DNA from: Chloroflexota bacterium
GTDB lineage: Bacteria > Chloroflexota > Dehalococcoidia > JACVQG01 > JAHKAY01
DNA length: 64,000 bases
Direction of reading: 5' to 3'
Assembly (NCBI GenBank): GCA_018825785.1
Contig: JAHKAY010000038.1
Location: forward strand, 1 to 64,000
Part shown: one piece after another, positions 1-9,400 of the stretch
Layout: each line of letters starts with the position of its first letter
Position numbering within the stretch: position 1 is the stretch's first letter
Program-made: the position numbers and the translations under genes
Notes under the pieces: generated by a model
What the model saw: only the letters and a program-made list of their open reading frames with translations
Database searches by the model: none
What the model was told of the DNA's origin: nothing

Positions 1-68
1 CGAGGTACCAGTTCGTCAGGCGTCAGGGAACTCAGCATTGTCACCTGTCTCTCTACTTTGCCGCGCAT
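1..68 (-). CDS. Transposase N-terminal fragment (partial, runs off the left edge)
   Basis: Reading leftward from an ATG at 68-66, 22 residues are visible before the window ends. They begin MRGKVERQ and include the stretch LTPDELVPR. A short basic start followed by an L-x-x-L-x-P-x-x-x-V/I-P motif is typical of the N-terminal domain of IS5 and IS1182-like DDE transposases. No catalytic residue lies inside the window, so whether the gene is intact cannot be judged. The terminal repeat at 135-154 sits 67 bp upstream of the start, a normal distance for such elements. Confidence 0.5.
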   Translation of the reverse strand, partial: MRGKVERQVTMLSSLTPDELVP

Positions 69-134
69 TCTGGCCTCCAAGAAATCAGATGCCCTGACTC
101 TACCACAATCTGCTTGCCATGTCAGTCAACTCAA

Positions 135-154
135 GGGAGTTCTTCAGCAGCCTG
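135..154 (-). repeat. Terminal inverted repeat of the left-edge IS element
   Basis: Read on the minus strand, these 20 bases are CAGGCTGCTGAAGAACTCCC. They match the left end of the 100-bp element at 24703 at 16 of 20 positions and have the CAGG-TG--TGAA-AA look of many IS ends. Confidence 0.55.
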
Positions 155-177
155 CTAAACAACCTCCTCCTGAGCGG

Positions 178-206
178 TTGACAGGAATCCAGACATGGTC
201 TAGGCT
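178..206 (+). promoter_or_regulatory. Weak candidate promoter for the sensor kinase
   Basis: A perfect TTGACA lies at 178-183. Seventeen bases later stands TAGGCT, a poor -10. It is the only -35-like match in the gap between the IS end and the kinase. I see no gene in 155-289. Confidence 0.25.
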
Positions 207-289
207 TATTCTAATAGAACTTTGGGATTAGCTCGGGTAGCACGGCCCTTTTCTCACCCGACTGATTCCATAGCCTAGTTTGGTGAAAC

Positions 290-1540
290 ATGCAAGATTC
301 AAAAGGCGAAGCTGACAAAGGGTATCGCAACCTTCTCGCTCTGAGCCGCGTCTCTGCCGCCGTTAGCGGTTTGGGAGACCTGGATGCCATCCTAGAAGTC
401 GCTCTAGATAATGTCCTGAATATCATGAGCGGCTCCATCGGAGGCATCCTGCTCCTGGATGAACAAACTCAGACCCTGTCCTACCGTATCTACCGTGGCC
501 TGTCCGCGAAATATGTGGGGGAGATGCGTCTCAAGCTGGGTGAGGGCATTGCTGGCAGGGTAGCTCAAAACGGCAAGTCTGTCCTGTTGGAGGACATCTC
601 CGTAGACCCCCGGGTGGCCAATCCTGATCTGGTACGTACCGAAGGCCTAAGGGCATTCATCAGCGTTCCCCTCCGGGCAAGGGAGGCAGTTCTAGGCGTG
701 ATCAACGTGGCCAGCCATTTGCCGCATCGGTTCACTGAAGACGATATGCACCTCCTCCATTCCATTGGCGACATTGTGGGGGTCGCCATCGAGCAGGCGA
801 AGCTGCAACAAAGGCTAAGGCAGGGAAGGGAAAGATATCGAAAGCTAGCCCGACTGATTCTGATTACCCAGGAGGAGGAGCGAAGGCAAATTGCCCGAGA
901 ACTGCACGATGAAACGAGCCAGACGCTTTCGGGCCTGGCGCTGAACTTGCAGGCCTTAGTAGAAATGGCCGACATGTCCGGCCTCCAAAACGAGGAGTTT
1001 AAAGCGAAGCTGAAGAAAAGCCACAGCCTGGCGATTCAGATAGCCACCGAGGTAGGCAGGCTGATAAGAAGGCTTCGGCCCACTCTCCTCGATACGCTTG
1101 GGCTAGTCCCCGCCATTCGCCAATATGCTGAGAGCAATCTTGGCCCGCTGGGTGTCAAGGTAACCCTAAACGCCAAAGGGAGCATAGACTCTTTGCCTTT
1201 GGAGGTGGAGATAGGCATCTTCCGTGTTGCCCAGGAGGCCATCAACAACATCGCCAAGCACTCCCGGGCCCGGAATGTTATTGTATCCCTGGAATGCAAA
1301 GCCGACGAACTGTTACTGACCATCAGCGACGATGGACAAGGGTTCGACGTCTCCCAAATCACGGGAATAGAGGAGAGCGGCCGTGGCAGAGGGCTTTTCA
1401 GTATAAAGGAAAGATCAGAGCTCCTCGGCGGTACGGGTTCGGTCAAGTCTCAACCTGGTCAAGGGACTACCCTTACCGCAACGATTCCCCTAGTCCGTAG
1501 TGAGGCCAATGGAAAAGATAAGAGTGTTGGTAGCAGATGA
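290..1540 (+). CDS. GAF-domain sensor histidine kinase, NarL/DegS type
   Basis: This is a soluble sensor kinase of 416 residues. A GAF domain covers roughly residues 25-172. A HisKA_3 dimerisation region follows, with the phospho-accepting His206 in RELHDETSQ, and then a HATPase domain (about 300-405) with N, G1 (DDGQGFD) and G2 (GRGRGL) boxes. No membrane segment is present, so the stimulus is probably cytoplasmic, such as a small molecule or redox state bound by GAF. The ATG at 290 gives the natural GAF start. The gene overlaps the next one, a LuxR-type regulator, by 32 nt, which marks the two as a cognate pair. Placement just upstream of the metVF operon makes control of that operon a reasonable guess, but nothing in the sequence proves it. 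Confidence 0.85.
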   Translation: MQDSKGEADKGYRNLLALSRVSAAVSGLGDLDAILEVALDNVLNIMSGSIGGILLLDEQTQTLSYRIYRGLSAKYVGEMRLKLGEGIAGRVAQNGKSVLLEDISVDPRVANPDLVRTEGLRAFISVPLRAREAVLGVINVASHLPHRFTEDDMHLLHSIGDIVGVAIEQAKLQQRLRQGRERYRKLARLILITQEEERRQIARELHDETSQTLSGLALNLQALVEMADMSGLQNEEFKAKLKKSHSLAIQIATEVGRLIRRLRPTLLDTLGLVPAIRQYAESNLGPLGVKVTLNAKGSIDSLPLEVEIGIFRVAQEAINNIAKHSRARNVIVSLECKADELLLTISDDGQGFDVSQITGIEESGRGRGLFSIKERSELLGGTGSVKSQPGQGTTLTATIPLVRSEANGKDKSVGSR

Positions 1541-2162
1541 CCATACCCTCATAAGAGACGGGGTCTGTGCGCTGTTGGCCTTTGCCGGGGACATGGAGGT
1601 GGTGGGGGTGGCAGCGAACGGCAAGGAAGCCCTAGAAAAGGTTAAGGAGCTGGCCCCAGATGTGGTGCTTATGGATATAGTTATGCCTATCATGGGAGGA
1701 GTGGAAGCGACTCGGCGGATACGCAAGGAATCTCCCGGGACTAAGGTGCTAGCTCTAACTCAATACGATATTGGTGAGTATGTATTCCCAGTTATCGCAG
1801 CCGGTGCCGCCGGTGCTGTTAGCAAGACAACCGCCTCCTCAGAACTTATCTCCGGTATTCGCTCTGTTCACCGGGGAGATTCCTTCCTATCACCCTCAGT
1901 AGCCAGACTCCTGATTGAGGATTATCAGCGGGTGGCTGGAACAAGGAGGAATCACGACCCCTACGAACAGTTGACCGACCGCGAAAGGGAGATACTCAAG
2001 CTGCTGGCAGAAGGCCATTCTACTCAAGAAATAGCACGAATGTTGGTAATTAGCCCCAAAACGGTGGACGGTCATAAGACTAGTATTATGGCTAAGCTGG
2101 ACCTCCATAATCGCGCTGACTTGGTCAGGTATGCACTGCGTAAAGGCATTATCACTGTTTGA
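1509..2162 (+). CDS. Response regulator, receiver plus LuxR-type helix-turn-helix
   Basis: This is a 217-residue NarL-family regulator. The receiver domain has the acidic pair D10-D11 and the phospho-acceptor Asp56 in VLMDIVMP. A linker leads to a LuxR/GerE DNA-binding domain at about residues 150-215, with the usual LTDREREILKLLAEG and SPKTVDGH stretches. I prefer the ATG at 1509 (MEKIRVLVADDH) over an upstream GTG at 1500, because it starts at the first receiver strand. It overlaps the end of the upstream kinase, its likely phosphodonor. The allowed-position Thr/Lys of the receiver (ALTQYD, SKTTASS) also look normal, so this should be an active regulator. Confidence 0.88.
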   Translation: MEKIRVLVADDHTLIRDGVCALLAFAGDMEVVGVAANGKEALEKVKELAPDVVLMDIVMPIMGGVEATRRIRKESPGTKVLALTQYDIGEYVFPVIAAGAAGAVSKTTASSELISGIRSVHRGDSFLSPSVARLLIEDYQRVAGTRRNHDPYEQLTDREREILKLLAEGHSTQEIARMLVISPKTVDGHKTSIMAKLDLHNRADLVRYALRKGIITV

Positions 2163-2387
2163 AATTAGCGCCTTACCGCTCACTGAGTGATATCCTTCTT
2201 CCGTCATTATCTCCTGTGAGAAAGGCTTGCACCACTCTGGAATAGGGCGTTTGGTCAGGAAAATCAGGGTAATATTCCCGCCTGCTCCGAGGTGAACAGC
2301 TCTATGCTCTTTATCAAGTATGGCTTACCATTCAACTAGCTAGCTGGGAGAAGTAGTGGAGAATTGGCAGCCAGCAAGGGGGGGGAA

Positions 2388-3209
2388 ATGGAAAAGCGAG
2401 GCAAAATCCTGGTTATAGATGATGAGCGCGAATTTATTGCTGAACTGCAAGCAGCTTTGGAAGCCAAGGATTATAAAGTGGTTGCTGCCAGCGATAGCGG
2501 GCAAGCCCGGGAAAAGTTGCGCCATGAAAGACCGGACTTGATTGTTTTGGGCACAATAGTGCCTCGGGGAGATGCTTTCCTGCTACACGAGTGGCTGAAG
2601 GAGAGGTCAAGCTTCAGTGACTTGCCCCTCATAGTGGTCGATGCCCCTTCAGAAAAGCGGTCCATTAAGGGATGGCGCATGGATGAGGGATTAAGGCTCA
2701 AGGCCGAGGATTACATAAGTAAGCCCCTCGTGCCAGCTTCCCTAGCCGCTCGAATTGAGCAAATGCTGGATAAGGCCTTCAAGAAGATCAAAGTGCTGGT
2801 GGTAGATGACCATGCCGTGGTCAGGGAAGGGATTCGCGCCTTGCTGAGCCTGCAAAAAGACATAGAAGTGGTGGGCGAAGCGGTTGACGGGCAAGATGCC
2901 ATTGAGAAGGTGCAGCAGCTTCTGCCCGAGGTGGCAGTCATGGATATAGTCATGCCTGTGATGAGCGGATTGGAAGCAACAAAACGGATAAGCAAGGAAT
3001 ACCCTCAGACGAAGATCCTAATTTTGACCCAATATGACGAGGAAGAGAATATGTTTGTGGCGAAGCAAGTGGGGGCATATGGCTTTATCCCCAAGAGCGC
3101 CGCCAGCTCTGATCTTTTGACGGGCATAAGGACTGTAGGCGCAGGGAGATACTTCCCCAAGTCTTTTGCCTATGTGACTGCCAACTGGCCAGAAGGGACG
3201 ACTCGGTGA
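2388..3209 (+). CDS. Tandem double-receiver protein without output domain
   Basis: This 273-residue protein has two receiver domains joined head to tail and nothing else. In the first (residues 6-128) the acidic pair and the Lys of SKPL are kept. The phospho-acceptor position reads PDLIVLGTIVP, so Gly55 replaces the Asp and the domain cannot be phosphorylated normally. The second (about 134-255) is of NarL type with Asp186 in VMDIVMP and is closely similar to the receiver of the regulator at 1509, but the LuxR DNA-binding domain is missing. I chose the ATG at 2388 because it is preceded by a G-rich Shine-Dalgarno. It lies 18 nt before the molybdopterin-protein gene and is likely its first co-transcribed neighbour. 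It may act by protein contacts or as a phosphate sink. Confidence 0.8.
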   Translation: MEKRGKILVIDDEREFIAELQAALEAKDYKVVAASDSGQAREKLRHERPDLIVLGTIVPRGDAFLLHEWLKERSSFSDLPLIVVDAPSEKRSIKGWRMDEGLRLKAEDYISKPLVPASLAARIEQMLDKAFKKIKVLVVDDHAVVREGIRALLSLQKDIEVVGEAVDGQDAIEKVQQLLPEVAVMDIVMPVMSGLEATKRISKEYPQTKILILTQYDEEENMFVAKQVGAYGFIPKSAASSDLLTGIRTVGAGRYFPKSFAYVTANWPEGTTR

Positions 3210-3227
3210 GCTTGCTAAGGTGCTGAT

Positions 3228-5921
3228 TTGCAGCCGATAACCATCACCCTTAATGGCCGGGAAGTAAGCGGTCATCCCGGAATGACCATACTGGCACTGG
3301 CCCGGGAATCCGGCGTAGATATACCAACCCTATGTTATGACCCTCACCTGGCCCCCTATGGTGCCTGCCGCGTCTGCCTGGTGGAAGATGAACGCACCGG
3401 CGCCCTCCTAGCCTCTTGTGTCACCCCCATAGCCCCCGGGATGGCCATCAACACCGCCTCCCCTCGGGTGCTGCAGCGCCGCAAGGCCATCCTTAAACTC
3501 ATGCTGTCGAGCCATCCCGATTCCTGCCTGGTATGCGACAAGGGCAACCGCTGTGAACTACGCCACATCGCTTCAGATATGGGTATCGGGCTGGTAGACT
3601 TCCAGAGAATTCCCTTGCAGGCCACAATCGAAGAGGTCAACCCTTTCATCGAAAGGGATCTAAGCAAGTGTATCCTGTGCGCCAAGTGTATACGAGCGGA
3701 CCACGAGCTGGTCGTTGAGGGTGCCATCGACTACTTTCGCCGCGGATTTGCCTGTAAGCCCGCGACGCTGAACGACATGCCGCTGGAAAGTTCCGAGTGT
3801 ACCTTCTGTGGCACCTGTGTGGCCGTCTGTCCCACCGGTGCGCTAAAGGAAAAGGAGAGCCCATACCGGGGGACCACGGCCACGGCGGTCTCCACCATCT
3901 GCCCCTTTTGTGGCTGTGGATGCAGTATCTCTCTGGAAGTCAAGGACAATCATATAGTTCGGGCCAGGCCAGGCAAAGAGAGCGCGGTGGGCCGGGGCAC
4001 GCTTTGTGTAAGGGGTAGCTACGGCTACGATTTCGTGCACAGCCCGGAAAGACTGACCAGTCCCCTGGCCCGGGCAGATGGCGCCTTGCAGAAAATATCC
4101 TGGGACAAGGCTCTGGAATTGGTGGCGGCTGCCCTGAAGCGAATAAGGGAAGCTCACGGTCCGGGCAGCCTGGCTGTCCTGGGCTCTTCCAAGCTCACCA
4201 ACGAGGAAAACTACCTATTGCAGAGATTCGCTCGGGGGCTTCTGGGGACCAACAACATCGACAACGGCAGCCGCTTATACAATTCGTCCAGCCAGGTGGG
4301 CCTGGGATGGTCCCTGGGCTCGCCCGGGACCATAGGCTCTCTCGACGACCTCGAAAGGTCTGAGGTGATATTGGTTATCGGGGCCAACCCCATCTCTTCA
4401 GCCCCCATCGTCGGATATGCCATAAAGCGGGCCGTCAAATACAGCGGGGCCAGGCTCGTGCTGATAGACCCTCAACAGACTAAGCTTTCATCTTTTGCCC
4501 ACCTCTGGTTTAGGCCCAAAGTAGGCACCGATGTCTCTCTCCTCAATGGCCTAGCCGGAGTGATAGTGGCTGAGGGCCTTTTCGATGGGGAGTTTGTCAC
4601 CAGGAGAGCCGACAACTTTGAGGCATTGCGCCAGAATTTGCAGGCCTGCACCCTGGAGCGGGTAGAGGAGACAACCGGGGTTTCCGGTGAAGATGTGCGC
4701 CGTGCCGCTAGGCTCCTCGCCGGGGCGAGCCGGGCCTCCTTCGTCTATGGCAATGGCATCGCCCAGCAGGTCACCGGAACGGACAGCGTCAGGGCGCTGG
4801 CGAATCTGGCAATGCTGACCGGAAACGTCGGGCGTAAGGGGAGTGGCATCTATGCTCTGCAAAGGGATAGCAACGCACAGGGTGCCTGTGATATGGGGGC
4901 CTTGCCCGATTTCCTCCCCGGATACCAGGGCGTAGAAGATGCCCAGGCGAGGAGGAAATTCGAGAGCCGCTGGGGATCCCCCCTGCCAACCCATGCCGGC
5001 CTGACCGCGCTGGAGATGATAGAGCACACCAGAGAGAAGAAGATCAAGGGCATGTACATCGTGGGGGAGAATCCGGCCCTCAGCTTTCCTCACCCTGCCT
5101 TTGTCAGAGAGGCCCTGGCCTCCCTCGACTTCCTGGTGGTCCAGGATATGTTCCTCACCGAGACGGCGAAGCTGGCAACAGTGGTTCTCCCCGCCGCCAG
5201 CTTCGCGGAAAAGGAAGGCACCTTCACCAATTTCGAAGGAAGGACGCAGCGGGTGCGTCAAGTCCTCAAACCCCTCGGCGAAAGCTTGCCAGACGGGGAG
5301 ATCGTCCTCAGGCTGGCAGACCGGATGGGCTGCCCGATGCGGTATTCGTCTTTGCAGGAGGTCATGGACGAGATTGAGGAGTTAGTGCCCTTGTACCAGG
5401 GCATAGGCTATGCAGATTCCGAGACGAAGGGCCAGTACCAGGAGGAGCCGGATAGCGCCTACCCGGTGCCCCGACGCCTCTATAAAGGTCAGTTCCCCAG
5501 CGGATTCGGCCGCTTTTCCCCTGTCCAATACACCCCGCGGGAGGAGATGTCCAAAGATGGGTATCCGCTCACCCTGTTGGCAGGAACCATCCTCTACCAG
5601 TTCGGCAGCGGCTCCAGAAGCTCCAGGTCCTCGCGGCTGAAGAGATTCCTGCCCGAAGCCTATGTTGAGATCAGCAAAGCTGATGCCCGGCGTCTGGGCA
5701 TTACCCCTGGCGATGGGGTCAAGATAGTCTCCCCCGTAGGCCAAATTACCGCCAAGGCCAGAGTTACAGACACGCTCCCTGAAGGGATGCTTTTCATGCC
5801 GGCAGGGTTCCCGGCCAGCCCTACTAGCGAGCTATTTGGCCTCGCGCTAGACCCCCGGTCAAAGACACCCTCCCTCAAAGCCTGTGCGGTCAGGCTGGAA
5901 AGGATTGGCTCCGATGGATGA
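3228..5921 (+). CDS. NuoG/FdhA-like iron-sulfur molybdopterin subunit with a degenerate active site
   Basis: This 897-residue protein has the build of a soluble NAD-linked formate dehydrogenase alpha subunit. In order it shows a [2Fe-2S] domain (C36, C47, C50, C64), a His/Cys cluster (H96, C100, C103, C109), a two-cluster ferredoxin part (C148-C154 and C191-C201), a molybdopterin-type [4Fe-4S] site (C225, C228, C232, C260), the Mo-pterin domains and a C-terminal MopB lid. The catalytic loop that reads R-V/L-U/C-H in formate dehydrogenases reads SRLYNSSS here: Tyr351 and Asn352 replace Sec/Cys and His. The Lys after the last cluster Cys is Arg262, and one ferredoxin Cys is Asp158. I infer an electron-transfer subunit, not a formate dehydrogenase. 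It starts with TTG at 3228, and downstream nuoE overlaps its stop. Confidence 0.8.
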   Translation: MQPITITLNGREVSGHPGMTILALARESGVDIPTLCYDPHLAPYGACRVCLVEDERTGALLASCVTPIAPGMAINTASPRVLQRRKAILKLMLSSHPDSCLVCDKGNRCELRHIASDMGIGLVDFQRIPLQATIEEVNPFIERDLSKCILCAKCIRADHELVVEGAIDYFRRGFACKPATLNDMPLESSECTFCGTCVAVCPTGALKEKESPYRGTTATAVSTICPFCGCGCSISLEVKDNHIVRARPGKESAVGRGTLCVRGSYGYDFVHSPERLTSPLARADGALQKISWDKALELVAAALKRIREAHGPGSLAVLGSSKLTNEENYLLQRFARGLLGTNNIDNGSRLYNSSSQVGLGWSLGSPGTIGSLDDLERSEVILVIGANPISSAPIVGYAIKRAVKYSGARLVLIDPQQTKLSSFAHLWFRPKVGTDVSLLNGLAGVIVAEGLFDGEFVTRRADNFEALRQNLQACTLERVEETTGVSGEDVRRAARLLAGASRASFVYGNGIAQQVTGTDSVRALANLAMLTGNVGRKGSGIYALQRDSNAQGACDMGALPDFLPGYQGVEDAQARRKFESRWGSPLPTHAGLTALEMIEHTREKKIKGMYIVGENPALSFPHPAFVREALASLDFLVVQDMFLTETAKLATVVLPAASFAEKEGTFTNFEGRTQRVRQVLKPLGESLPDGEIVLRLADRMGCPMRYSSLQEVMDEIEELVPLYQGIGYADSETKGQYQEEPDSAYPVPRRLYKGQFPSGFGRFSPVQYTPREEMSKDGYPLTLLAGTILYQFGSGSRSSRSSRLKRFLPEAYVEISKADARRLGITPGDGVKIVSPVGQITAKARVTDTLPEGMLFMPAGFPASPTSELFGLALDPRSKTPSLKACAVRLERIGSDG

Positions 5922-6399
5922 AAGGAAGGCTCCTACGCCGGACATGGGGCGGGTAGACCAGATTATGTCTCGCTATCAAGACCAGGCCTGGCCCCTGATT
6001 CCGATTCTCCAGAAGATTCAAGAGGAGTTCGGCTATATCCCTCAGCAGGCAGTCCCATCCCTGGCCCGACATCTGGGTTTGTCCCCTGCCCAGGTGCAGG
6101 GGGTCATCACCTTCTATACGCAGCTCTACACCAGCCCTCGAGGGAAAAGGGTAGTTCGAGTGTGTCGCGGGACTGCCTGCCATGTGCGGGGGGGAAAGAC
6201 CATCCTGAAACTGGTGAAGGAGCATCTCGGCATCGAGGAGGGCCAAACGACCCCGGACTATGAATACACGCTGGAGACCGTGGCCTGCATAGGCGTTTGT
6301 GCCCTGGCGCCGAACCTAGTCGTGGGGGACAAAACCTACGGGCACATGAATCCCAAGAAAGTAGCCCAAGTCTTTGGCGGCAAGAAGGGTGAACGATAG
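5914..6399 (+). CDS. NuoE-like thioredoxin-fold [2Fe-2S] subunit
   Basis: This 161-residue protein belongs to the 24-kDa (NuoE/HydC) family, partner of NuoF in NADH-oxidising modules. An N-terminal helical bundle (about 1-70) precedes a thioredoxin-fold domain. The four cluster ligands are C84 and C89 (VCRGTACH) and C125 and C129 (CIGVC). The ATG at 5914 overlaps the stop of the upstream Mo-protein gene, and this gene is followed one base later by the NuoF-GltD fusion, so the three should form one complex. An upstream in-frame start at 5884 would lie deep inside the neighbour and is less likely. Electrons from NADH would pass between the NuoF FMN and the iron-sulfur chain of the large subunit. 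Confidence 0.9.
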   Translation: MDERKAPTPDMGRVDQIMSRYQDQAWPLIPILQKIQEEFGYIPQQAVPSLARHLGLSPAQVQGVITFYTQLYTSPRGKRVVRVCRGTACHVRGGKTILKLVKEHLGIEEGQTTPDYEYTLETVACIGVCALAPNLVVGDKTYGHMNPKKVAQVFGGKKGER

Positions 6400-6400
6400 C

Positions 6401-9400
6401 ATGGGGAACCACCGCACCATTTACGTCTGTCAGGGTACCGGGTGCGTCTCGGGCAGGTCTGATGCGGTCTTCGAGGCCCTCAAGATGGAGGTGGCGCGTC
6501 AGGGGCTTAGGGACACCCGGGTAGATTTCACTGGCTGCCACGGTTTTTGCGAGCAGGGCCCCAATGTAGTGATCGAACCCGATGGCATCTTCTATACCCA
6601 TGTGGAGGAGGGGGATGCCGCCGGGATCGTAGCCTCCCACCTTAGAGAAGGCAAGCCAGTAGAGCGCCTCTTCTACCATGACCCGGTGACGGGGGAAGCC
6701 ATTCCGCACTATGCCCACATTAACTTCTACAAGAGACAGCAGCGCCTCATCCTGCGCCATTGCGGCCACATCAACCCGGAGAAGATCGACGACTACATTG
6801 CCAGTGGCGGCTACCGGGCCCTCAGGAAGGCCCTTCTGGAGATGACATCCCAGGAGGTCATTGATGAGGTCACCAAGTCTGGGCTCCGGGGTCGGGGAGG
6901 CGCAGGCTTCCCCACCGGGCGTAAGTGGCAGTTCTGCCGCAGTGCCCCTGGCTCCCCAAAACACGTCATTTGCAACGCCGACGAAGGCGACCCTGGAGCC
7001 TTTATGGACCGCTCTATCCTGGAGGCTGACCCCCACGCGGTAATAGAAGGGCTAATCATCGCCGGTTACGCCGTTGGGGCTAATACAGGCTACGTGTATG
7101 TCCGCGCGGAGTATCCCCTGGCCGTGAAGCGATTCCGTATCGCTTTGGAGCAAGCACGGGAGAGGGGATTCTTGGGGCAGAATATCCTTGGCTCCGACTT
7201 TCACTTCATGGTTCACATCCGGGAGGGAGCCGGGGCCTTTGTCTGTGGCGAGGAGACGGCCTTAATTGCGTCTATCGAAAGCCGGCGGGGGATGCCCCGC
7301 CCCCGTCCCCCCTTCCCCGCCCAGTCGGGTTTGGACGGGAAGCCCACCATCATCAATAACGTGAAGACACTAGCCTCTGTCCCCATTGTCATCGACCGGG
7401 GCGCGGACTGGTTCGCCAGCATAGGCACCGAGAAGAGCAAGGGGACGGCCGTATTCGCTCTGACGGGAAAGATTGCCAACAGCGGCCTGGTGGAAGTGCC
7501 TATGGGCACTTCCTTGGCCACTATTGTCTTCGATCTCGGAGGTGGCATCCCGCGCGGCAAGCAGTTCAAAGCAGTGCAGACCGGCGGCCCTTCCGGCGGA
7601 TGCATTCCCGTCCAGTTTCTGGATGTCCCCGTGGAATATGAGTCCCTGGCTAAGCTGGGGTCCATCATGGGCTCTGGAGGCATGGTGATCCTGGATGAAA
7701 GCACCTGCATGGTGGAGATAGCTCGATATTTCCTGAGCTTCACCCAGGCGGAGTCTTGCGGGAAATGTGCGCCTTGCCGCCTTGGAACTAGGCAGATGCT
7801 GGATATCCTGACCCGAATCACCAAGGGGAAAGGGCGGGATGAGGACCTGGATACCTTGCGCACCATAGCTACCGTGGTCAAGGAGTGTTCACTGTGCGGA
7901 CTGGGACAGACCTGCCCCAACCCGGTGCTCTCCACCCTCAACTATTTCCGAGAAGAGTACGAGGCTCATATCAAAGAAAAAAGATGCCCGGCGGCGGTCT
8001 GCGATGCTCTGATGATTTCCCCCTGTCAGCATACTTGTCCTGTAGGGATCAACGTCCCCAAGTATGTGGCCCACATCGCTGCTGGCGAATACCTTGAGGC
8101 TATCGAGACCATCAGAGAGCGTAATCCCTTCCCCGCCGTTTGCGGCCGTATCTGTCATCACCCCTGTGAGCGCCGGTGCCGGCGCGGGGAACTGGATGAC
8201 CCCGTAGCCATCAGGTCGCTCAAGCGCTTTGCCGCTGATTGGTATTTTGACCACGTGGCCGAATTGCCCGACCCCAAACCTTTTCCTCGAACGAAGGGTC
8301 AGAAAGTGGCCGTGGTTGGGGCCGGGCCTACCGGGCTCGCCGGCGCCTACTACCTGGCGCAGATGGGCTACGCGGTTACCGCGTTCGAGGCCCTCCCCGT
8401 GGGTGGGGGGATGCTTTCGGTAGCCATACCCGAGTTCCGCCTGCCCCGAGATGTAATTCAAAAGGAGATCGATCATATCGCCAAGCGGGGGGTGGAGATC
8501 AGGTACAACACGCCCATCAACGTGAATTTCACCGTGGATGACCTTAAGAAACAGGGCTTTGAAGCTGTCTTTATAGCCTGTGGGGCGCAGAGGAGCCAGC
8601 GCATAGGTATCCCGGGCGAACTGGAGGATATCAGAGGCTTCTACTACGGGCTGAGGTTCCTGAGAGATGTGAGGATCGGCAAAGAGGTGCCAGTGGGGCG
8701 CCGGGTGGGCGTCATCGGCGGTGGCAATGTGGCCCTGGACGCTGCGCGCACCAGCCTCCGCATTGGTGCCGAAGAAGTGAACATATACTACCGGCGGTCG
8801 CGGAACGAGATGCCGGTGACGGAGGTCGAGTATGATGAGGCTGTGGCAGAGGGCATCCGAGTCAATTTCCTGGTGAGCCCTACCCGCATAGTCAGTGACA
8901 ACTGGAAGGCCACCGGGCTGCAGTGTATCCGCATGAGGTTGGGCGAACCGGATGAGCGCGGGCGGCGGCGGCCCATACCGATTCCCGGTTCCGAGTCCTT
9001 CGTTGAGGCCGACACAGTCATCGCCGCAGTAGGCCAGGCCCCTGACCTTTCCTTTCTCCCTCCCGAGAGCGCCCTGGAACGCACCCGGCTGGAGACCCTG
9101 GTCATTAGCAGCAATACTCTGGCGACGAATCTCCCCGGGATCTTCGCTGGAGGAGACTTCGCTACCGGGCCGGGGATGGTCATAGATGCTATTGCTGCCG
9201 GCAGAAGAGCGGCTATCGCCATAGACAAATACCTTAAGAGCGACGCCTCCCGGGTCGAGATGTATGACCTGAGGGCTGGGGGCGCGGGAGAAGTGACGCC
9301 CGGAGTAGAAGAGGAGACCTGGGAAGCAAAGCCCAGGCTGGAAATGCCGCTGCTTCCGGCTCCGGAGAGGAAGACTAGCTTCAAAGAGATAGAGATGGGC

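Larger units (their letters stand above)
1..154 (-). mobile_element. Right-hand end of an IS5-like insertion sequence, cut by the window edge
   Basis: The first 154 bases look like the end of an insertion sequence whose transposase reads leftward off the window. Two things support this: a transposase-like N-terminus encoded at 1-68 (minus) and a 20-bp terminal inverted repeat at 135-154. The bases just outside the repeat are CTAA, which fits the YTAR target preference known for IS5-type elements. The rest of the element lies outside the window, so the family assignment is tentative. Confidence 0.55.

Noticed and set aside
2163-2387. Promoter or small RNA between the response regulator and the double receiver
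   Set aside because: Only weak boxes with wrong spacing (TTTGGT and TAATAT, 14 bp apart); nothing I can support.
3228-5921. Active formate dehydrogenase
   Set aside because: Overall similarity is strong, but the Sec/Cys, the His and the Lys of the active site are replaced by Tyr, Asn and Arg.
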